Assembly (NCBI GenBank): GCA_017621115.1
Contig: JAGATU010000033.1
Span: 1 to 32,961, forward strand
Source: Lachnospiraceae bacterium
GTDB taxonomy: Bacteria > Bacillota_A > Clostridia > Lachnospirales > Lachnospiraceae
Length of the DNA stretch: 32,961 nt
Direction of reading: 5' to 3'
A program made the position numbers and the translations under genes. A model generated the notes under the pieces. The model did not search any database. It was not told the DNA's origin and saw only the letters and a list, made by a program, of their open reading frames with translations. Positions 1-7,655 of the stretch are shown here, piece after piece; position 1 is the first letter of the stretch; every line of letters starts with the position of its first letter.

Positions 1-27
1 GAGCCAGGATCAAACTCTCATGTTAAA
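1..27 (-). rRNA. 16S ribosomal RNA, 5' end only (partial)
   Basis: The first bases are the reverse complement of the universal 16S start (AGAGTTTGATCCTGGCTC). The rest of the gene lies beyond the left edge. The mature 5' end is placed near base 27 by analogy with other 16S genes and could be off by a few bases. The gene is read leftward, so the two tRNA-Ser genes lie upstream of it in the same direction. Confidence 0.93.
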
Positions 28-179
28 AGTTTAATCGTCAAGTTCATTTTAAACGTGACTTCCGTTACTGTTGTAATTTTTTAGTGTTTTCTTCACTCTG
101 AATTTTCTCAAAGAATTTTCAGGGTTGCATTACTGTTTATTTGTCAAGGTTCTATTGGCATATCTGTGAAATACCAAAC
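28..179 (-). other. 16S rRNA leader between tRNA-Ser and the 16S gene
   Basis: This AT-rich 150-nt stretch separates tRNA-Ser(GGA) from the 16S start. It contains two TTGAC-type hexamers on the minus strand (142-147 and 36-41), but neither has a convincing -10 at 16-18 bp. I therefore read it as transcribed leader holding processing and antitermination sequence rather than as a promoter. I see no open reading frame with a ribosome binding site. Confidence 0.5.
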
Positions 180-267
180 GGAGAAGGAGGGATTTGAACC
201 CTCGCGCCGCTATTAACGACCTGCACCCTTTCCAGGGGTGTCCCTTCAGCCACTTGGGTACTTCTCC
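180..267 (-). tRNA. tRNA-Ser (anticodon GGA)
   Basis: The reverse complement folds as an 88-nt class II tRNA. The acceptor is GGAGAAG/CTTCTCC, the anticodon loop is CTGGAAA with GGA at positions 34-36, there is a long variable arm typical of serine tRNAs, and the T loop is GGTTCAAATCC. No CCA is encoded. It lies 64 nt downstream of the other tRNA-Ser and is probably cotranscribed with it and with the 16S gene. Confidence 0.95.
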
Positions 268-310
268 AAGAGATTCTGAATCAAATCTTCTATAGCTGAT
301 TGCCAAATAT

Positions 311-330
311 TTTATGACGGATGTCATAAA
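311..330. other. Short perfect hairpin between the two tRNA-Ser genes
   Basis: TTTATGAC and GTCATAAA form a perfect 8-bp stem around a 4-nt loop, directly behind the 3' end of tRNA-Ser(TGA). There is no U-tract, so it is more likely a processing or spacer structure than a terminator. Confidence 0.4.
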
Positions 331-331
331 C

Positions 332-416
332 GGAGAGGGTGGGATTCGAACCCACGTGCCCTTGCGGACAAACGGTTTTCAAGACCGCCTCGTTATGACC
401 ACTTCGATACCTCTCC
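332..416 (-). tRNA. tRNA-Ser (anticodon TGA)
   Basis: The reverse complement is an 85-nt class II tRNA. The acceptor is GGAGAGG/CCTCTCC, the anticodon loop is CTTGAAA with TGA at positions 34-36, there is an extended variable arm, and the T loop is GGTTCGAATCC. It is the first gene behind the strong promoter at 449-477, so the order of transcription is tRNA-Ser(TGA), tRNA-Ser(GGA), 16S. Confidence 0.95.
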
Positions 417-448
417 ATGCGCTCCATTTTTTGTCAGACGCAAGTGTT

Positions 449-477
449 ATTTTAGCAAAATGGCTTCTATCTGTCAA
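449..477 (-). promoter_or_regulatory. Sigma-A promoter of the tRNA-Ser/rRNA transcript
   Basis: On the minus strand TTGACA (472-477) and TAAAAT (449-454) are separated by exactly 17 bp, with a TG one base before the -10 (extended -10). AT-rich sequence lies upstream, as in UP elements of stable-RNA promoters. It starts about 25 bp before the tRNA. Confidence 0.8.
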
Positions 478-509
478 CATGAATTTTTAAATTTTTTACA
501 AAAAAATAA

Positions 510-1208
510 TTAGCCTAAAAACCCTTCTGCAATAGCCAAATCTTCAGGTGTTGTTATCTTAATATTTTGGTAGGAACCTTCCACCAATTTGACCTTTTCA
601 CCGAGCAGCATTTCCACAACCATTGCATCATCTGTAATAGAAATACCCTTTTGTAATAAAGAATATTCATCTTTTTCCAATTTTAGGTAAGCTTTTTTGA
701 TCAATGCAAAATCAAACACCTGAGGAGTCTGAATCATCCAGACTAATTCACGCTTAGGGGTGGTTGCAATAAAGCCGTTATCATCTGCGATTTTAATTGT
801 ATCCTTAACCGGCATTCCTGCTACACAAGCATGACTTTCCTTTACCGTTTCCAAAAGACGGGCAAGAATATCCTGTGTTACAAAAGGTCTGGCACCGTCA
901 TGGATGAAGATATAGTCACATTCGCCGGCTGCCTTTATTCCATTCAGTACCGAATGATAACGTTCTTTACCTCCTGCCACAATAGCAGTCACTTTAGTAA
1001 AACCGTATTGGTCTACAATCTCTTTTTGACAGTATTCCATATCGTCTTCTGCCGCTACCAGAATTACGGAATCTATAAAACTGTCTTCAAATGCTTTTAA
1101 CGAATAATACAAAACCGGCTTACCCTTTATCATAAGGAACTGTTTGGGAACGGTACTGTTCATTCTTTTCCCCCTGCCGCCGGCAAGTACAATTGCGGTT
1201 GTTTTCAT
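510..1208 (-). CDS. ispD: 2-C-methyl-D-erythritol 4-phosphate cytidylyltransferase
   Basis: This enzyme couples MEP with CTP to give CDP-methylerythritol in the non-mevalonate isoprenoid pathway. The 232-residue protein opens with [16 protein letters not shown], the glycine-rich nucleotide-binding loop of the family. It also has HDGARPF around residue 100 and ITDDAMVVE near the C-terminus, both family signatures, and its length is normal. I chose the ATG at 1208, which overlaps the tsaD stop codon as TAATG; an ATG 15 codons earlier would lie inside tsaD and lacks family support. It is the last gene of the operon. Below it lies only an AT-rich weak hairpin (about 485-505) before the rRNA promoter. 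Confidence 0.95.
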   Translation of the reverse strand: MKTTAIVLAGGRGKRMNSTVPKQFLMIKGKPVLYYSLKAFEDSFIDSVILVAAEDDMEYCQKEIVDQYGFTKVTAIVAGGKERYHSVLNGIKAAGECDYIFIHDGARPFVTQDILARLLETVKESHACVAGMPVKDTIKIADDNGFIATTPKRELVWMIQTPQVFDFALIKKAYLKLEKDEYSLLQKGISITDDAMVVEMLLGEKVKLVEGSYQNIKITTPEDLAIAEGFLG

Positions 1209-2230
1209 TATCGTTCTCCCAATTTCAAATTCGGAACTGCATTTAAGTCCCATCCGTGGTTTACGCCCTTCTTATATTCATAATAAGCGGCTGCACCAAT
1301 CATAGCCGCGTTATCCGTACAAAGGATTGGTGAAGGATGATAAAAATCAATCTGTTTTTTCTCACAGGCATCCACCATTGCCGCACGAAGGTGTTTGTTA
1401 GATGCCACACCGCCGGCAATTGCAAACTTTTTAAATCCGTATTTATCCAGTGCGTCCATGGAATGACCAACCAACACATCAACGACAGCCTTTTGGAAAG
1501 AAGCCGCCACATCTGCCTGATTTACTGTTTCGCCCTTCATCTCGCAAGAGTTCAGATAGTTTAATACAGAGGATTTTAACCCGCTGAAACTGAAATCGTA
1601 TTCATTATCAGCAACCTTTGCACGCGGAAATGCAATTGCATCCGGATTGCCTTCATCGGATATCTTATCAATCTTAGGTCCTCCCGGATAACCGAGTCCG
1701 ATGGCTCTTGCCACTTTATCAAAAGCTTCACCCGCCGCATCATCGCGGGTACGTCCCAAAATCTCATATTCGCCGTAATCTTTTACTTTTACCAGATGGG
1801 AATGTCCGCCCGATACCACAAGACACATAAACGGCGGTTCCAATTCTTTGTTCTCAATATAATTGGCACTGATATGCCCTTCGATATGGTGCACTCCGAT
1901 AAGCGGCTTGCCCAGTGCAAATGCCAATGCCTTTGCAAAAGAAACTCCCACCAACAAAGCACCTACCAGTCCCGGTCCGTACGTAACGGCTATCGCGGTA
2001 ATATCATCCCATGTCACGGAAGCATCCGTCAGCGCCTGCTCCACTACCTGATTGATTTTCTCGATATGTTTTCGGGAAGCAATCTCCGGCACTACACCGC
2101 CATATAGTGTATGCAAATCAATCTGGGAAGAAATCACATTACTTAATACTTCTCGCCCGTTTTTGACAACAGCGGCTGCTGTTTCATCGCATGAACTTTC
2201 AATTGCCAATATGAATACATCCTGATTCAT
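1208..2230 (-). CDS. tsaD: tRNA N6-threonylcarbamoyladenosine synthase subunit TsaD
   Basis: TsaD transfers the threonylcarbamoyl group to A37 of ANN-decoding tRNAs, working with TsaB and TsaE. The 340-residue protein has the ASKHA fold signature [11 protein letters not shown] near the N-terminus and the metal-binding [10 protein letters not shown] motif at about residue 110. It also has GVSGGHS-like [11 protein letters not shown] and a late NAAMIG motif, and its length is typical. The start is supported by AAGGAG seven bases before the ATG. Partners tsaB and tsaE lie 2.4-3.6 kb upstream in the same direction. A possible terminator at 2262-2287 sits just before the gene, so it may have partly independent expression. 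Confidence 0.97.
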   Translation of the reverse strand: MNQDVFILAIESSCDETAAAVVKNGREVLSNVISSQIDLHTLYGGVVPEIASRKHIEKINQVVEQALTDASVTWDDITAIAVTYGPGLVGALLVGVSFAKALAFALGKPLIGVHHIEGHISANYIENKELEPPFMCLVVSGGHSHLVKVKDYGEYEILGRTRDDAAGEAFDKVARAIGLGYPGGPKIDKISDEGNPDAIAFPRAKVADNEYDFSFSGLKSSVLNYLNSCEMKGETVNQADVAASFQKAVVDVLVGHSMDALDKYGFKKFAIAGGVASNKHLRAAMVDACEKKQIDFYHPSPILCTDNAAMIGAAAYYEYKKGVNHGWDLNAVPNLKLGER

Positions 2231-2261
2231 TTGCTCTCTCCTTGTTTTAAACAGAAAAGTA

Positions 2262-2287
2262 GAAAGCCCGCTTTCACAGACTTTCTA
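2262..2287 (-). terminator. Possible weak terminator or attenuator between the DUF6715-like gene and tsaD
   Basis: On the minus strand AGAAAG pairs with CTTTCT, and an alternative inner stem GAAAGC/GCTTTC is also possible. An imperfect U-rich tail (ACTTTTCTGTTTT) follows. It lies downstream of the stop at 2316 and 32 bases before tsaD, so it may reduce read-through rather than stop it. Confidence 0.45.
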
Positions 2288-2315
2288 AATTATCGTACTA
2301 TCCAAAATCCAAAAA

Positions 2316-2906
2316 TCATTGCGGCGTACCTGTTGTATCTTCGTTATCAACCGGCTGCCAGCCAAATAATTTCCAATGCCCTTCGTCATCCTTGCGGAGA
2401 ATAAAAACTTCTTCCAGACTCTTGAGACTCTTCTGCACCTGCAGATAGTAGGTACCGTAAAGCCTTGCGAAAGAACCTTCGTCCTCTTCAAAATAATCCA
2501 CATCTACACTGGACGATGTCGAGTAATTCAAAATCTGACTGTTACTCTCCCTAAATGCAGCTATCTCACTCTTTAATTCCGTAAAATATTCTTCCTTAGG
2601 ATTATGTATAACCAAATCGGCGTCATACAGTTCCTGTACTTTCATGGCAAGTGCTTCCACATCTGCCTCGGACAGCGATTCATTATACAGGCAGGTGGTA
2701 ATATCAAAGAAATACTTGACTACTTCCTTGGGGGTCGGAGGATAATTGCGGTCCAAATCACGAAGAAGCAGTTCCTGGGCTTCGGATACGGTTACTTCTT
2801 CTGTCTTCTCTACTTCCCTGTGCGACAGATAATAATAATATCCTGCTACTATCAGAATCAAAACAATGGCAATAATCAATCCTTTGGTGCCTTGCGTCTT
2901 CTTCAT
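2316..2906 (-). CDS. Membrane-anchored DUF6715-like protein
   Basis: The 196-residue protein has a short basic start (MKKTQGTKG), one hydrophobic segment at about residues 9-28 and an acidic extracytoplasmic part. YPPTPKEVVKYFFDI at about residues 50-65 and a YDADLVIHNP segment match what I remember of the DUF6715 family of Lachnospiraceae. The C-terminus ends in a polar tail. The function is unknown; the topology suggests a cell-surface or signal-anchor protein. The ATG at 2906 is preceded by GGAGGGAA at good spacing. An earlier in-frame start 7 codons upstream overlaps that binding site and is rejected. It sits between rnz and tsaD and is probably cotranscribed with them. Confidence 0.8.
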   Translation of the reverse strand: MKKTQGTKGLIIAIVLILIVAGYYYYLSHREVEKTEEVTVSEAQELLLRDLDRNYPPTPKEVVKYFFDITTCLYNESLSEADVEALAMKVQELYDADLVIHNPKEEYFTELKSEIAAFRESNSQILNYSTSSSVDVDYFEEDEGSFARLYGTYYLQVQKSLKSLEEVFILRKDDEGHWKLFGWQPVDNEDTTGTPQ

Positions 2907-2943
2907 AAGGTTCCCTCCTTTCCGCAATCTTCCTGTCTCTATT

Positions 2944-3855
2944 TTAATCTTCTTCGAACAATAAATCTACTGATTTTCCATCTTTTGCCGTAAAAGTTTG
3001 TGGAAAAATCTTTCGCACCTCATTTAAATACTCTTCCGGCCTTGTTAAAGACGGGCTGTAGTGGGTAAGCCACAGTTCCTTTACACAGGCATCTTTTGCA
3101 ATCTTAGCAGCTTCATAAAATGTCATGTGCTTGTGCTCAACTGCTTTCTGTACCTTATCCGGTTCGCCGTACATACCTTCACAGATAAACAAATCGGCAT
3201 CCTTGGCGTTCTCCCTGATGGAATCCGTTGGTCTGGTATCCGTACAATACGTAACCTTTAATCCTTTTCGTGCTTTCCCGAGTACCATATCCGGCGTCAG
3301 CACACGCCCATCTGCTTCTATGACTTCTCCTTTTTGCAAACGGCTCCAATAACACTGTTTAATATCATTTGCATTTGCTTTTTCTACATCAAAACGGCCC
3401 GCTCTGTTTACCTGAATGGTGTAACCGTAGCAGGTTACATTGTGCTGTACTCTGAATGCCTGAATGGAAAAGCCGTCAAATTCAAAGGTCTGTTCCTTTT
3501 CTTCTATTTCCATGCACTCAATCGTAAACGGTAACTCCGGTGCAATCACACGAAGTGCATTTACCACTCTCGTAAGCCCTTTGGGTCCGATTAATAAAAG
3601 CGGCTCTGTTCTCTCGGCATTGCCCATCGTAAGAAGCATACCGGGCAGTCCGCTGATATGATCTGCATGATAATGTGTAAAACAGATAATATCAATCGGC
3701 TTGGGACTCCATCCCTTTTCCTTCATGGCTACCTGGGTGCCTTCCCCGCAATCTATCAATATGCTTTTTCCATTGTATCTGGCCATCATCGATGTCAGCC
3801 AGCGATACGGAAGCGGCATCATTCCGCCGGTTCCAAGCAAACAAATATCTAACAT
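2944..3855 (-). CDS. rnz: Ribonuclease Z (tRNA 3' endonuclease)
   Basis: RNase Z cuts 3' trailers from tRNA precursors, chiefly those that do not encode CCA, as is the case for both tRNAs in this window. The 303-residue protein is a metallo-beta-lactamase-fold enzyme with the zinc motif FTHYHADHISGLPG at about residues 58-71. Further metal ligands are a CTDTRPT segment around residue 205 and LTHYSPS near residue 265. The length is normal. AAAGGC lies before the ATG, 11 bases after the stop of the zinc-ribbon gene. The clustering with t6A genes makes this an operon centred on tRNA maturation. Confidence 0.95.
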   Translation of the reverse strand: MLDICLLGTGGMMPLPYRWLTSMMARYNGKSILIDCGEGTQVAMKEKGWSPKPIDIICFTHYHADHISGLPGMLLTMGNAERTEPLLLIGPKGLTRVVNALRVIAPELPFTIECMEIEEKEQTFEFDGFSIQAFRVQHNVTCYGYTIQVNRAGRFDVEKANANDIKQCYWSRLQKGEVIEADGRVLTPDMVLGKARKGLKVTYCTDTRPTDSIRENAKDADLFICEGMYGEPDKVQKAVEHKHMTFYEAAKIAKDACVKELWLTHYSPSLTRPEEYLNEVRKIFPQTFTAKDGKSVDLLFEED

Positions 3856-3866
3856 ATTCTGCCTTT

Positions 3867-4109
3867 CTATAACAACTCGCTGTTCTCCGTCTCAGTCACG
3901 TGAATCTTAAAGCCGCCCACAAATCGGTCGTAACAATCTTCACACAAATCCAGTTTGTGGCACAAACCGTCTTTATTGCTGAAGTATCCCCATGTATAAT
4001 CCACGCTAAAACAGCCTTCCTTTACAATTCCATCTTCTACCTTTAATTCTTTCTTGCAGCAGTTGCACTGCATACCTGTAAGCCGGTTGCCCTCATCATA
4101 TATTCTCAT
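3867..4109 (-). CDS. Small zinc-ribbon-like protein, unknown function
   Basis: The 80-residue protein carries CNCCKKE near residue 14 and CEDCYD near residue 57. These two Cys pairs would bind one zinc ion in a ribbon fold. The rest is polar with no membrane segment or signal. I chose the ATG at 4109 because GGAGGGAAGT precedes it and the Cys motifs start soon after; the open frame extends 26 codons upstream but without a binding site. It is encoded between rimI and rnz in the same direction. I do not recognise a specific function. Confidence 0.75.
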   Translation of the reverse strand: MRIYDEGNRLTGMQCNCCKKELKVEDGIVKEGCFSVDYTWGYFSNKDGLCHKLDLCEDCYDRFVGGFKIHVTETENSELL

Positions 4110-4190
4110 ACTTCCCTCCATACTATTTATCCTTCTGTAATTATACAGACAGGAACAACTACTGTCAGTGGGAATGTCTGTTAACACTGC

Positions 4191-4631
4191 CTATCTTTTC
4201 CACATGATTAGTGCGTCTTCCACCGGTTCCTCGTAAAAATTCTTACGGATGCCCTCTGATACAAAACCGAGTTTTTCATACAAATGTATCGCACCTATAT
4301 TACTGTAACGGACCTCCAATGTAAATTCCTTTATTCCAAAATCCTGTTCTCCTCGCAAAAGAAGCTGCGTTAACATTTCGTATGCAACACCTTTTTGACG
4401 AAAATCAGGATGTACGACCACATTGGTGATATCGCCTTCTCCGACAATACTGCGTACGCCGCAACAACCGATAACCCCTGACTGCTCATCATCTGCAACC
4501 AGATACAGGGCATCTTTATTTTCAATCATCTCAACAAAGGACTCTTTGTGCCATGGCATGGAAAAGGCCATTTCCTCCAGCACACACACACGGTCAACAT
4601 CTGCCAAAGTCATTTCGCGTATCGTAATCAT
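4191..4631 (-). CDS. rimI: [Ribosomal protein bS18]-alanine N-acetyltransferase
   Basis: RimI acetylates the N-terminal alanine of ribosomal protein S18 and is a GNAT enzyme using acetyl-CoA. The 146-residue protein has the GNAT core: ITNVVVHPDFRQKGVAYEML (motif A, about residues 70-90) and a LEVRYSNIGAIHLYEKLGF segment (motif B, about residues 105-123). It is preceded by GAGG at good spacing. The location directly downstream of tsaB is the classical tsaB-rimI pairing in Firmicutes, which supports RimI over other GNATs. The pyrophosphate-loop sequence RQKGVA is slightly atypical (more often QGxGIG). Confidence 0.9.
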   Translation of the reverse strand: MITIREMTLADVDRVCVLEEMAFSMPWHKESFVEMIENKDALYLVADDEQSGVIGCCGVRSIVGEGDITNVVVHPDFRQKGVAYEMLTQLLLRGEQDFGIKEFTLEVRYSNIGAIHLYEKLGFVSEGIRKNFYEEPVEDALIMWKR

Positions 4632-4658
4632 ACTCTACCTCGTCTTGGTAAAAGCGCA

Positions 4659-5372
4659 TTATGCATTCTTCTCGTTGCGCTCGCGCTCTGCCTGGGACAA
4701 ACGCAAATATTCCGGCGCATGTTCCGTTGCAGTCTCTGTCTTACCCTGTTCATACAGCTTACCCGCAAGCCATCCGATAACTGCTGCACGCTGTCTGTTG
4801 CAGGTATTCGATGCAAACGAATACGGCACTTTTATCTGCTCCCTAATGGTCTCTTTAAAAACAGGAACACCATCGCCAAGGAAAATAACTTCCCTTCCAA
4901 GTTCATTTATCTCTGAGATAATATCCGCTATATCGACTGCACACTGCTGCCTTACACAGTGCATCTCATATTCTTCTTCGTTTTTTACAAATTCGTATAG
5001 TCCTGTATAGGTCTGGTTGCGTCTGGCATCCATAATCGGACATACCAATTTGTCCGTTCCGTAAAGATTGCCTGCAAGCCCATCCACAGTCGGCACGGAT
5101 ATTACAGGCTTATTAAGCGCCTGTGCCAGTCCTTTGACCGTTGCAGAGCCGATACGGAGTCCCGTAAAAGAACCCGGTCCTGCCGCCAAAGCAATCGCAT
5201 CCACTGTCTGCAAATCCTGCTCTGTCATCTTCACAATCTCATCAAGCATCGGAAGTAATGTCTGCGAATGTGTCTTTTTATAATTCACCGTATATTCCGC
5301 AACGGTAATATCATCCTCCACAACAGCAACGGAAGCTGTTAAAGATGAACTGTCAACTGCCAGTATTTTCAT
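4659..5372 (-). CDS. tsaB: tRNA threonylcarbamoyladenosine biosynthesis protein TsaB
   Basis: TsaB is the inactive TsaD paralogue that forms the scaffold of the t6A complex. The 237-residue protein starts MKILAVDSSSLTASVAVVE and has the highly conserved AAGPGSFTGLRIG at about residues 62-76, with AVDGL-like PTVDGLAGN soon after. The C-terminal part is shorter and more variable, as usual for TsaB. GGAGATAT precedes the ATG. It lies 28 nt downstream of tsaE and 27 nt upstream of rimI, so these three are almost certainly one transcript. Confidence 0.95.
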   Translation of the reverse strand: MKILAVDSSSLTASVAVVEDDITVAEYTVNYKKTHSQTLLPMLDEIVKMTEQDLQTVDAIALAAGPGSFTGLRIGSATVKGLAQALNKPVISVPTVDGLAGNLYGTDKLVCPIMDARRNQTYTGLYEFVKNEEEYEMHCVRQQCAVDIADIISEINELGREVIFLGDGVPVFKETIREQIKVPYSFASNTCNRQRAAVIGWLAGKLYEQGKTETATEHAPEYLRLSQAERERNEKNA

Positions 5373-5400
5373 ACTTATATCTCCAACTAATGTTCTCTTC

Positions 5401-5826
5401 TTATCTGTCTATTGTAATCTCACGGTAAGAATATCCTTTTTCAGGATTCTTTTTAATCGTAATCTGAATGCAGTCCTTCGGAATAATCTCTTCAATCAGA
5501 TTCGCCCATTCCACAAAACAGATTCCTTCCCCGTAAAAATAATCCTCATATCCGATTTCATCCATCTCTTCTACGTCACCGATACGGTATACGTCAAAAT
5601 GGTAAAAAGGCATTCTTCCTTCTTCGTATACCTGTACGATGGTAAAAGTCGGGGAACAAATCGGTTCATCGATTCCAAGTCCTTTGGCTACGCCCTGGGT
5701 AAAAACGGTTTTGCCCACTCCAAGGTCACCAAGCAGGGTATAAACCTGTCCCGGTGTGGCCTCACGACCGATTTTCTCACCGAGTGCAAATGTTTCTTCT
5801 TCACTAAATGTCTCTATCCGTTCCAT
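5401..5826 (-). CDS. tsaE: tRNA threonylcarbamoyladenosine biosynthesis ATPase TsaE
   Basis: TsaE is the P-loop ATPase that drives turnover of the TsaB-TsaD complex. The 141-residue protein has Walker A GDLGVGKTVFTQG at about residues 33-45, SPTFTIVQVYE (switch-I-like) at about 58-69, FYHFDVYRI and the FVEWANLIEEIIP segment typical of the family. AAGGAG stands six bases before the ATG and directly overlaps the end region of the ycxB-like gene. The length is normal. Confidence 0.95.
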   Translation of the reverse strand: MERIETFSEEETFALGEKIGREATPGQVYTLLGDLGVGKTVFTQGVAKGLGIDEPICSPTFTIVQVYEEGRMPFYHFDVYRIGDVEEMDEIGYEDYFYGEGICFVEWANLIEEIIPKDCIQITIKKNPEKGYSYREITIDR

Positions 5827-5835
5827 GTAAACTCC

Positions 5836-6315
5836 TTACTGCTTAATCTTTACTTTGTTTGGAGCCACATGTGCAGAAATCAACTGGATTACGGCTTCCT
5901 TATCTTTTCCCAAATCCCGCTTCGGGAAAATCCATGCATTCACTTTGGAAGTATAAATCAAAAGACTACGGTTGGTGGACTTAGCTTTATACACCACATC
6001 CCATTCCTGGAACATCTCATCCTCGCCCTGGGAAACCGTAACGCCTTCATCCGTCAATACGTAATGCAATGGTTTCTTAAACGCTTCATTGAGTGCCACC
6101 TGCTTGTGAGCACGCAAAAATAAGGAGCATGGAATATAAAGTAAAATTACCGCTCCGGCAATCAGGTACAAAAAATACCCTACACTAAAATACATAATAA
6201 TAAATAATGCTCCCACTATGCTGCCAAACAAGCCGGAAAAACCGCTGTAGGTATGGGAAAGCATATAATCATATAAATCCGCCGCCGTTATTTTTACGTC
6301 AAATTCTACTCTCAT
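5836..6315 (-). CDS. YcxB-like two-helix membrane protein
   Basis: The protein of about 159 residues has a short N-terminal beta segment (VEFDVKITAADLYDYML), a hydrophobic hairpin at about residues 30-70 and a C-terminal soluble domain ending near FPKRDLGKDKEAVIQLI. That layout and the Phe-Pro-Lys-Arg motif are those of YcxB-like proteins. The role is unknown. Two ATGs, six bases apart, are possible: that at 6315 has AGGAG nine bases away, while that at 6321 has it only three bases away, so I prefer the inner one. It is the first gene of the tsa operon, behind the promoter at 6344-6372. Confidence 0.8.
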   Translation of the reverse strand: MRVEFDVKITAADLYDYMLSHTYSGFSGLFGSIVGALFIIMYFSVGYFLYLIAGAVILLYIPCSLFLRAHKQVALNEAFKKPLHYVLTDEGVTVSQGEDEMFQEWDVVYKAKSTNRSLLIYTSKVNAWIFPKRDLGKDKEAVIQLISAHVAPNKVKIKQ

Positions 6316-6343
6316 TCTCATTCACTCCTGTCGTTTGTTCCAA

Positions 6344-6372
6344 ATTATATACTAAAAACGGAAACGAAACAA
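6344..6372 (-). promoter_or_regulatory. Sigma-A promoter of the ycxB-tsa-rnz-ispD operon
   Basis: On the minus strand TTGTTT (6367-6372) and a perfect TATAAT (6344-6349) are separated by exactly 17 bp. It abuts the terminator of the upstream export operon and lies about 25 bp before the first start codon. Confidence 0.75.
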
Positions 6373-6395
6373 GGTCGGACATTTTTTGTCCGGCC
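6373..6395 (-). terminator. Terminator of the MacAB-like operon
   Basis: GGTCGGACA (6373-6381) pairs with TGTCCGGCC (6387-6395), nine base pairs with one G-T. It lies 45 bases downstream of the permease stop. The tail on the minus strand is only moderately U-rich (CTTGTTTCG); the plus-strand tail (CTGTTTTT) is better, so it may work in both directions. Confidence 0.65.
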
Positions 6396-6440
6396 CTGTT
6401 TTTCATTCTATGTTCGCAATCGTATATCTGTTTTTACTGC

Positions 6441-7652
6441 CTATTCATGGCGCAGTGCTTCAATCGGGCTTAACTTCGCCGCCTTTTTTGCAGGGTAAAT
6501 TCCAAAGAAAATACCAACCGCCGAAGAAAAGAATGTTGCTCCTAATACTGTTGTAAAACTTACTTTTGGTGCAATTCCGATAAGCGCGCCCAAAAGAGTG
6601 GCACCGCCTACGCCAAAGATGATACCGATAATACCACCTGTCATGGAAATAATTGCTGACTCGGATAAGAACTGTGTCATAATGGACGCCGTTCTGGCTC
6701 CGAGAGCTTTTCTGATACCGATTTCCCGGGTTCGCTCTGTTACTGACACAAGCATAATATTCATGACACCGATGCCACCTACCAATAACGATATTGCTGC
6801 CACAAATACAACAAACACGGTAATGTATCCCATGACATCATTAATCTGGTCCATATAATCATTAAAGTTCTCCAATTGGATCATACTCTGACCCCGGACA
6901 TTATGTCTTCCTTCCAAAAGACTGATGGATTTCTTCGCGATATCAGAGGCGTATTCCGCTGCCTCACCGATTACATAGAATCCGTCAAATGTTTCTACGT
7001 AAAATCCATACTGTGCGCCAAGGGTTGTCAGCGGTATTTCAATTTGGACCGTATCCCCATAGGATACAAACATCGCAGAATCCGGATTCTCACGGATACC
7101 TACAATTGTCATATCCTGCGAAACCCCATACATCGATATCTCAATATCCATACCGATTACATCCGTGGTGCCAAATAAAAGAATGGCATCATTTTCGCTG
7201 ATGACACAAACTTTATTCGCTGAATAATAATCGCTTTCAGAATAATATCTTCCGTACTTAATACGGTTACTGTTGATAAATTCCATACTCTCCGTTCCGG
7301 CACTTACTATAGCATCAAAACTCCCTTTTCTGCCCAGCGCACTTCCGTATACGGAATACTGCGGCGTAACACCTTTTACATTTGGGATCTTTTCCTCAAT
7401 CGCATCAAAGTCCTCGTCCGTAAATTCTATTATCTCGCCACTCTCTGCAGACTGCGAATAAATATAAATCTGACCACCGGCCATATCATTTAATTCACCA
7501 TTGACTTGTGCGGTCACCCCATTACCAATCGATATAATCATAATAACGGAAGAAATACCGATAATAATGCCAAGCATGGTAAGTACGGAACGTCCTTTAT
7601 TGCTTTTTAAGTTCATGACCGCAATCTTAATATATTCAATAAATCCGGACAT
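6441..7652 (-). CDS. MacB-type ABC transporter permease (FtsX-like)
   Basis: The 403-residue protein has the MacB/FtsX layout. One membrane helix near residues 20-45 contains SNKGRSVLTMLGIIIGISSVI. A large extracytoplasmic MacB-PCD domain follows (about 50-270). Three C-terminal helices include GGIGVMNIMLVSVTERTREI and IGIRKALGART, the coupling region facing the ATPase, and the protein ends in SPIEALRHE. It follows the adaptor gene by 3 bp with little ribosome binding site of its own, so it is probably translated by coupling. With the adaptor and ATPase it would form a tripartite-like exporter of peptides, antibiotics or lipids; the substrate cannot be read from sequence. Confidence 0.92.
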   Translation of the reverse strand: MSGFIEYIKIAVMNLKSNKGRSVLTMLGIIIGISSVIMIISIGNGVTAQVNGELNDMAGGQIYIYSQSAESGEIIEFTDEDFDAIEEKIPNVKGVTPQYSVYGSALGRKGSFDAIVSAGTESMEFINSNRIKYGRYYSESDYYSANKVCVISENDAILLFGTTDVIGMDIEISMYGVSQDMTIVGIRENPDSAMFVSYGDTVQIEIPLTTLGAQYGFYVETFDGFYVIGEAAEYASDIAKKSISLLEGRHNVRGQSMIQLENFNDYMDQINDVMGYITVFVVFVAAISLLVGGIGVMNIMLVSVTERTREIGIRKALGARTASIMTQFLSESAIISMTGGIIGIIFGVGGATLLGALIGIAPKVSFTTVLGATFFSSAVGIFFGIYPAKKAAKLSPIEALRHE

Positions 7653-7655
7653 GGC

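Noticed and set aside
4423..5010. Long plus-strand open frame (195 codons) opposite rimI and tsaB
   Set aside because: It is the antisense of two well-supported genes. The protein is Ser/Thr/Ile-rich without motifs, and it has no binding site.
5599..6123. Plus-strand open frame (174 codons) opposite tsaE and the ycxB-like gene
   Set aside because: It overlaps conserved coding sequence on the other strand, has no recognisable domain and no promoter.
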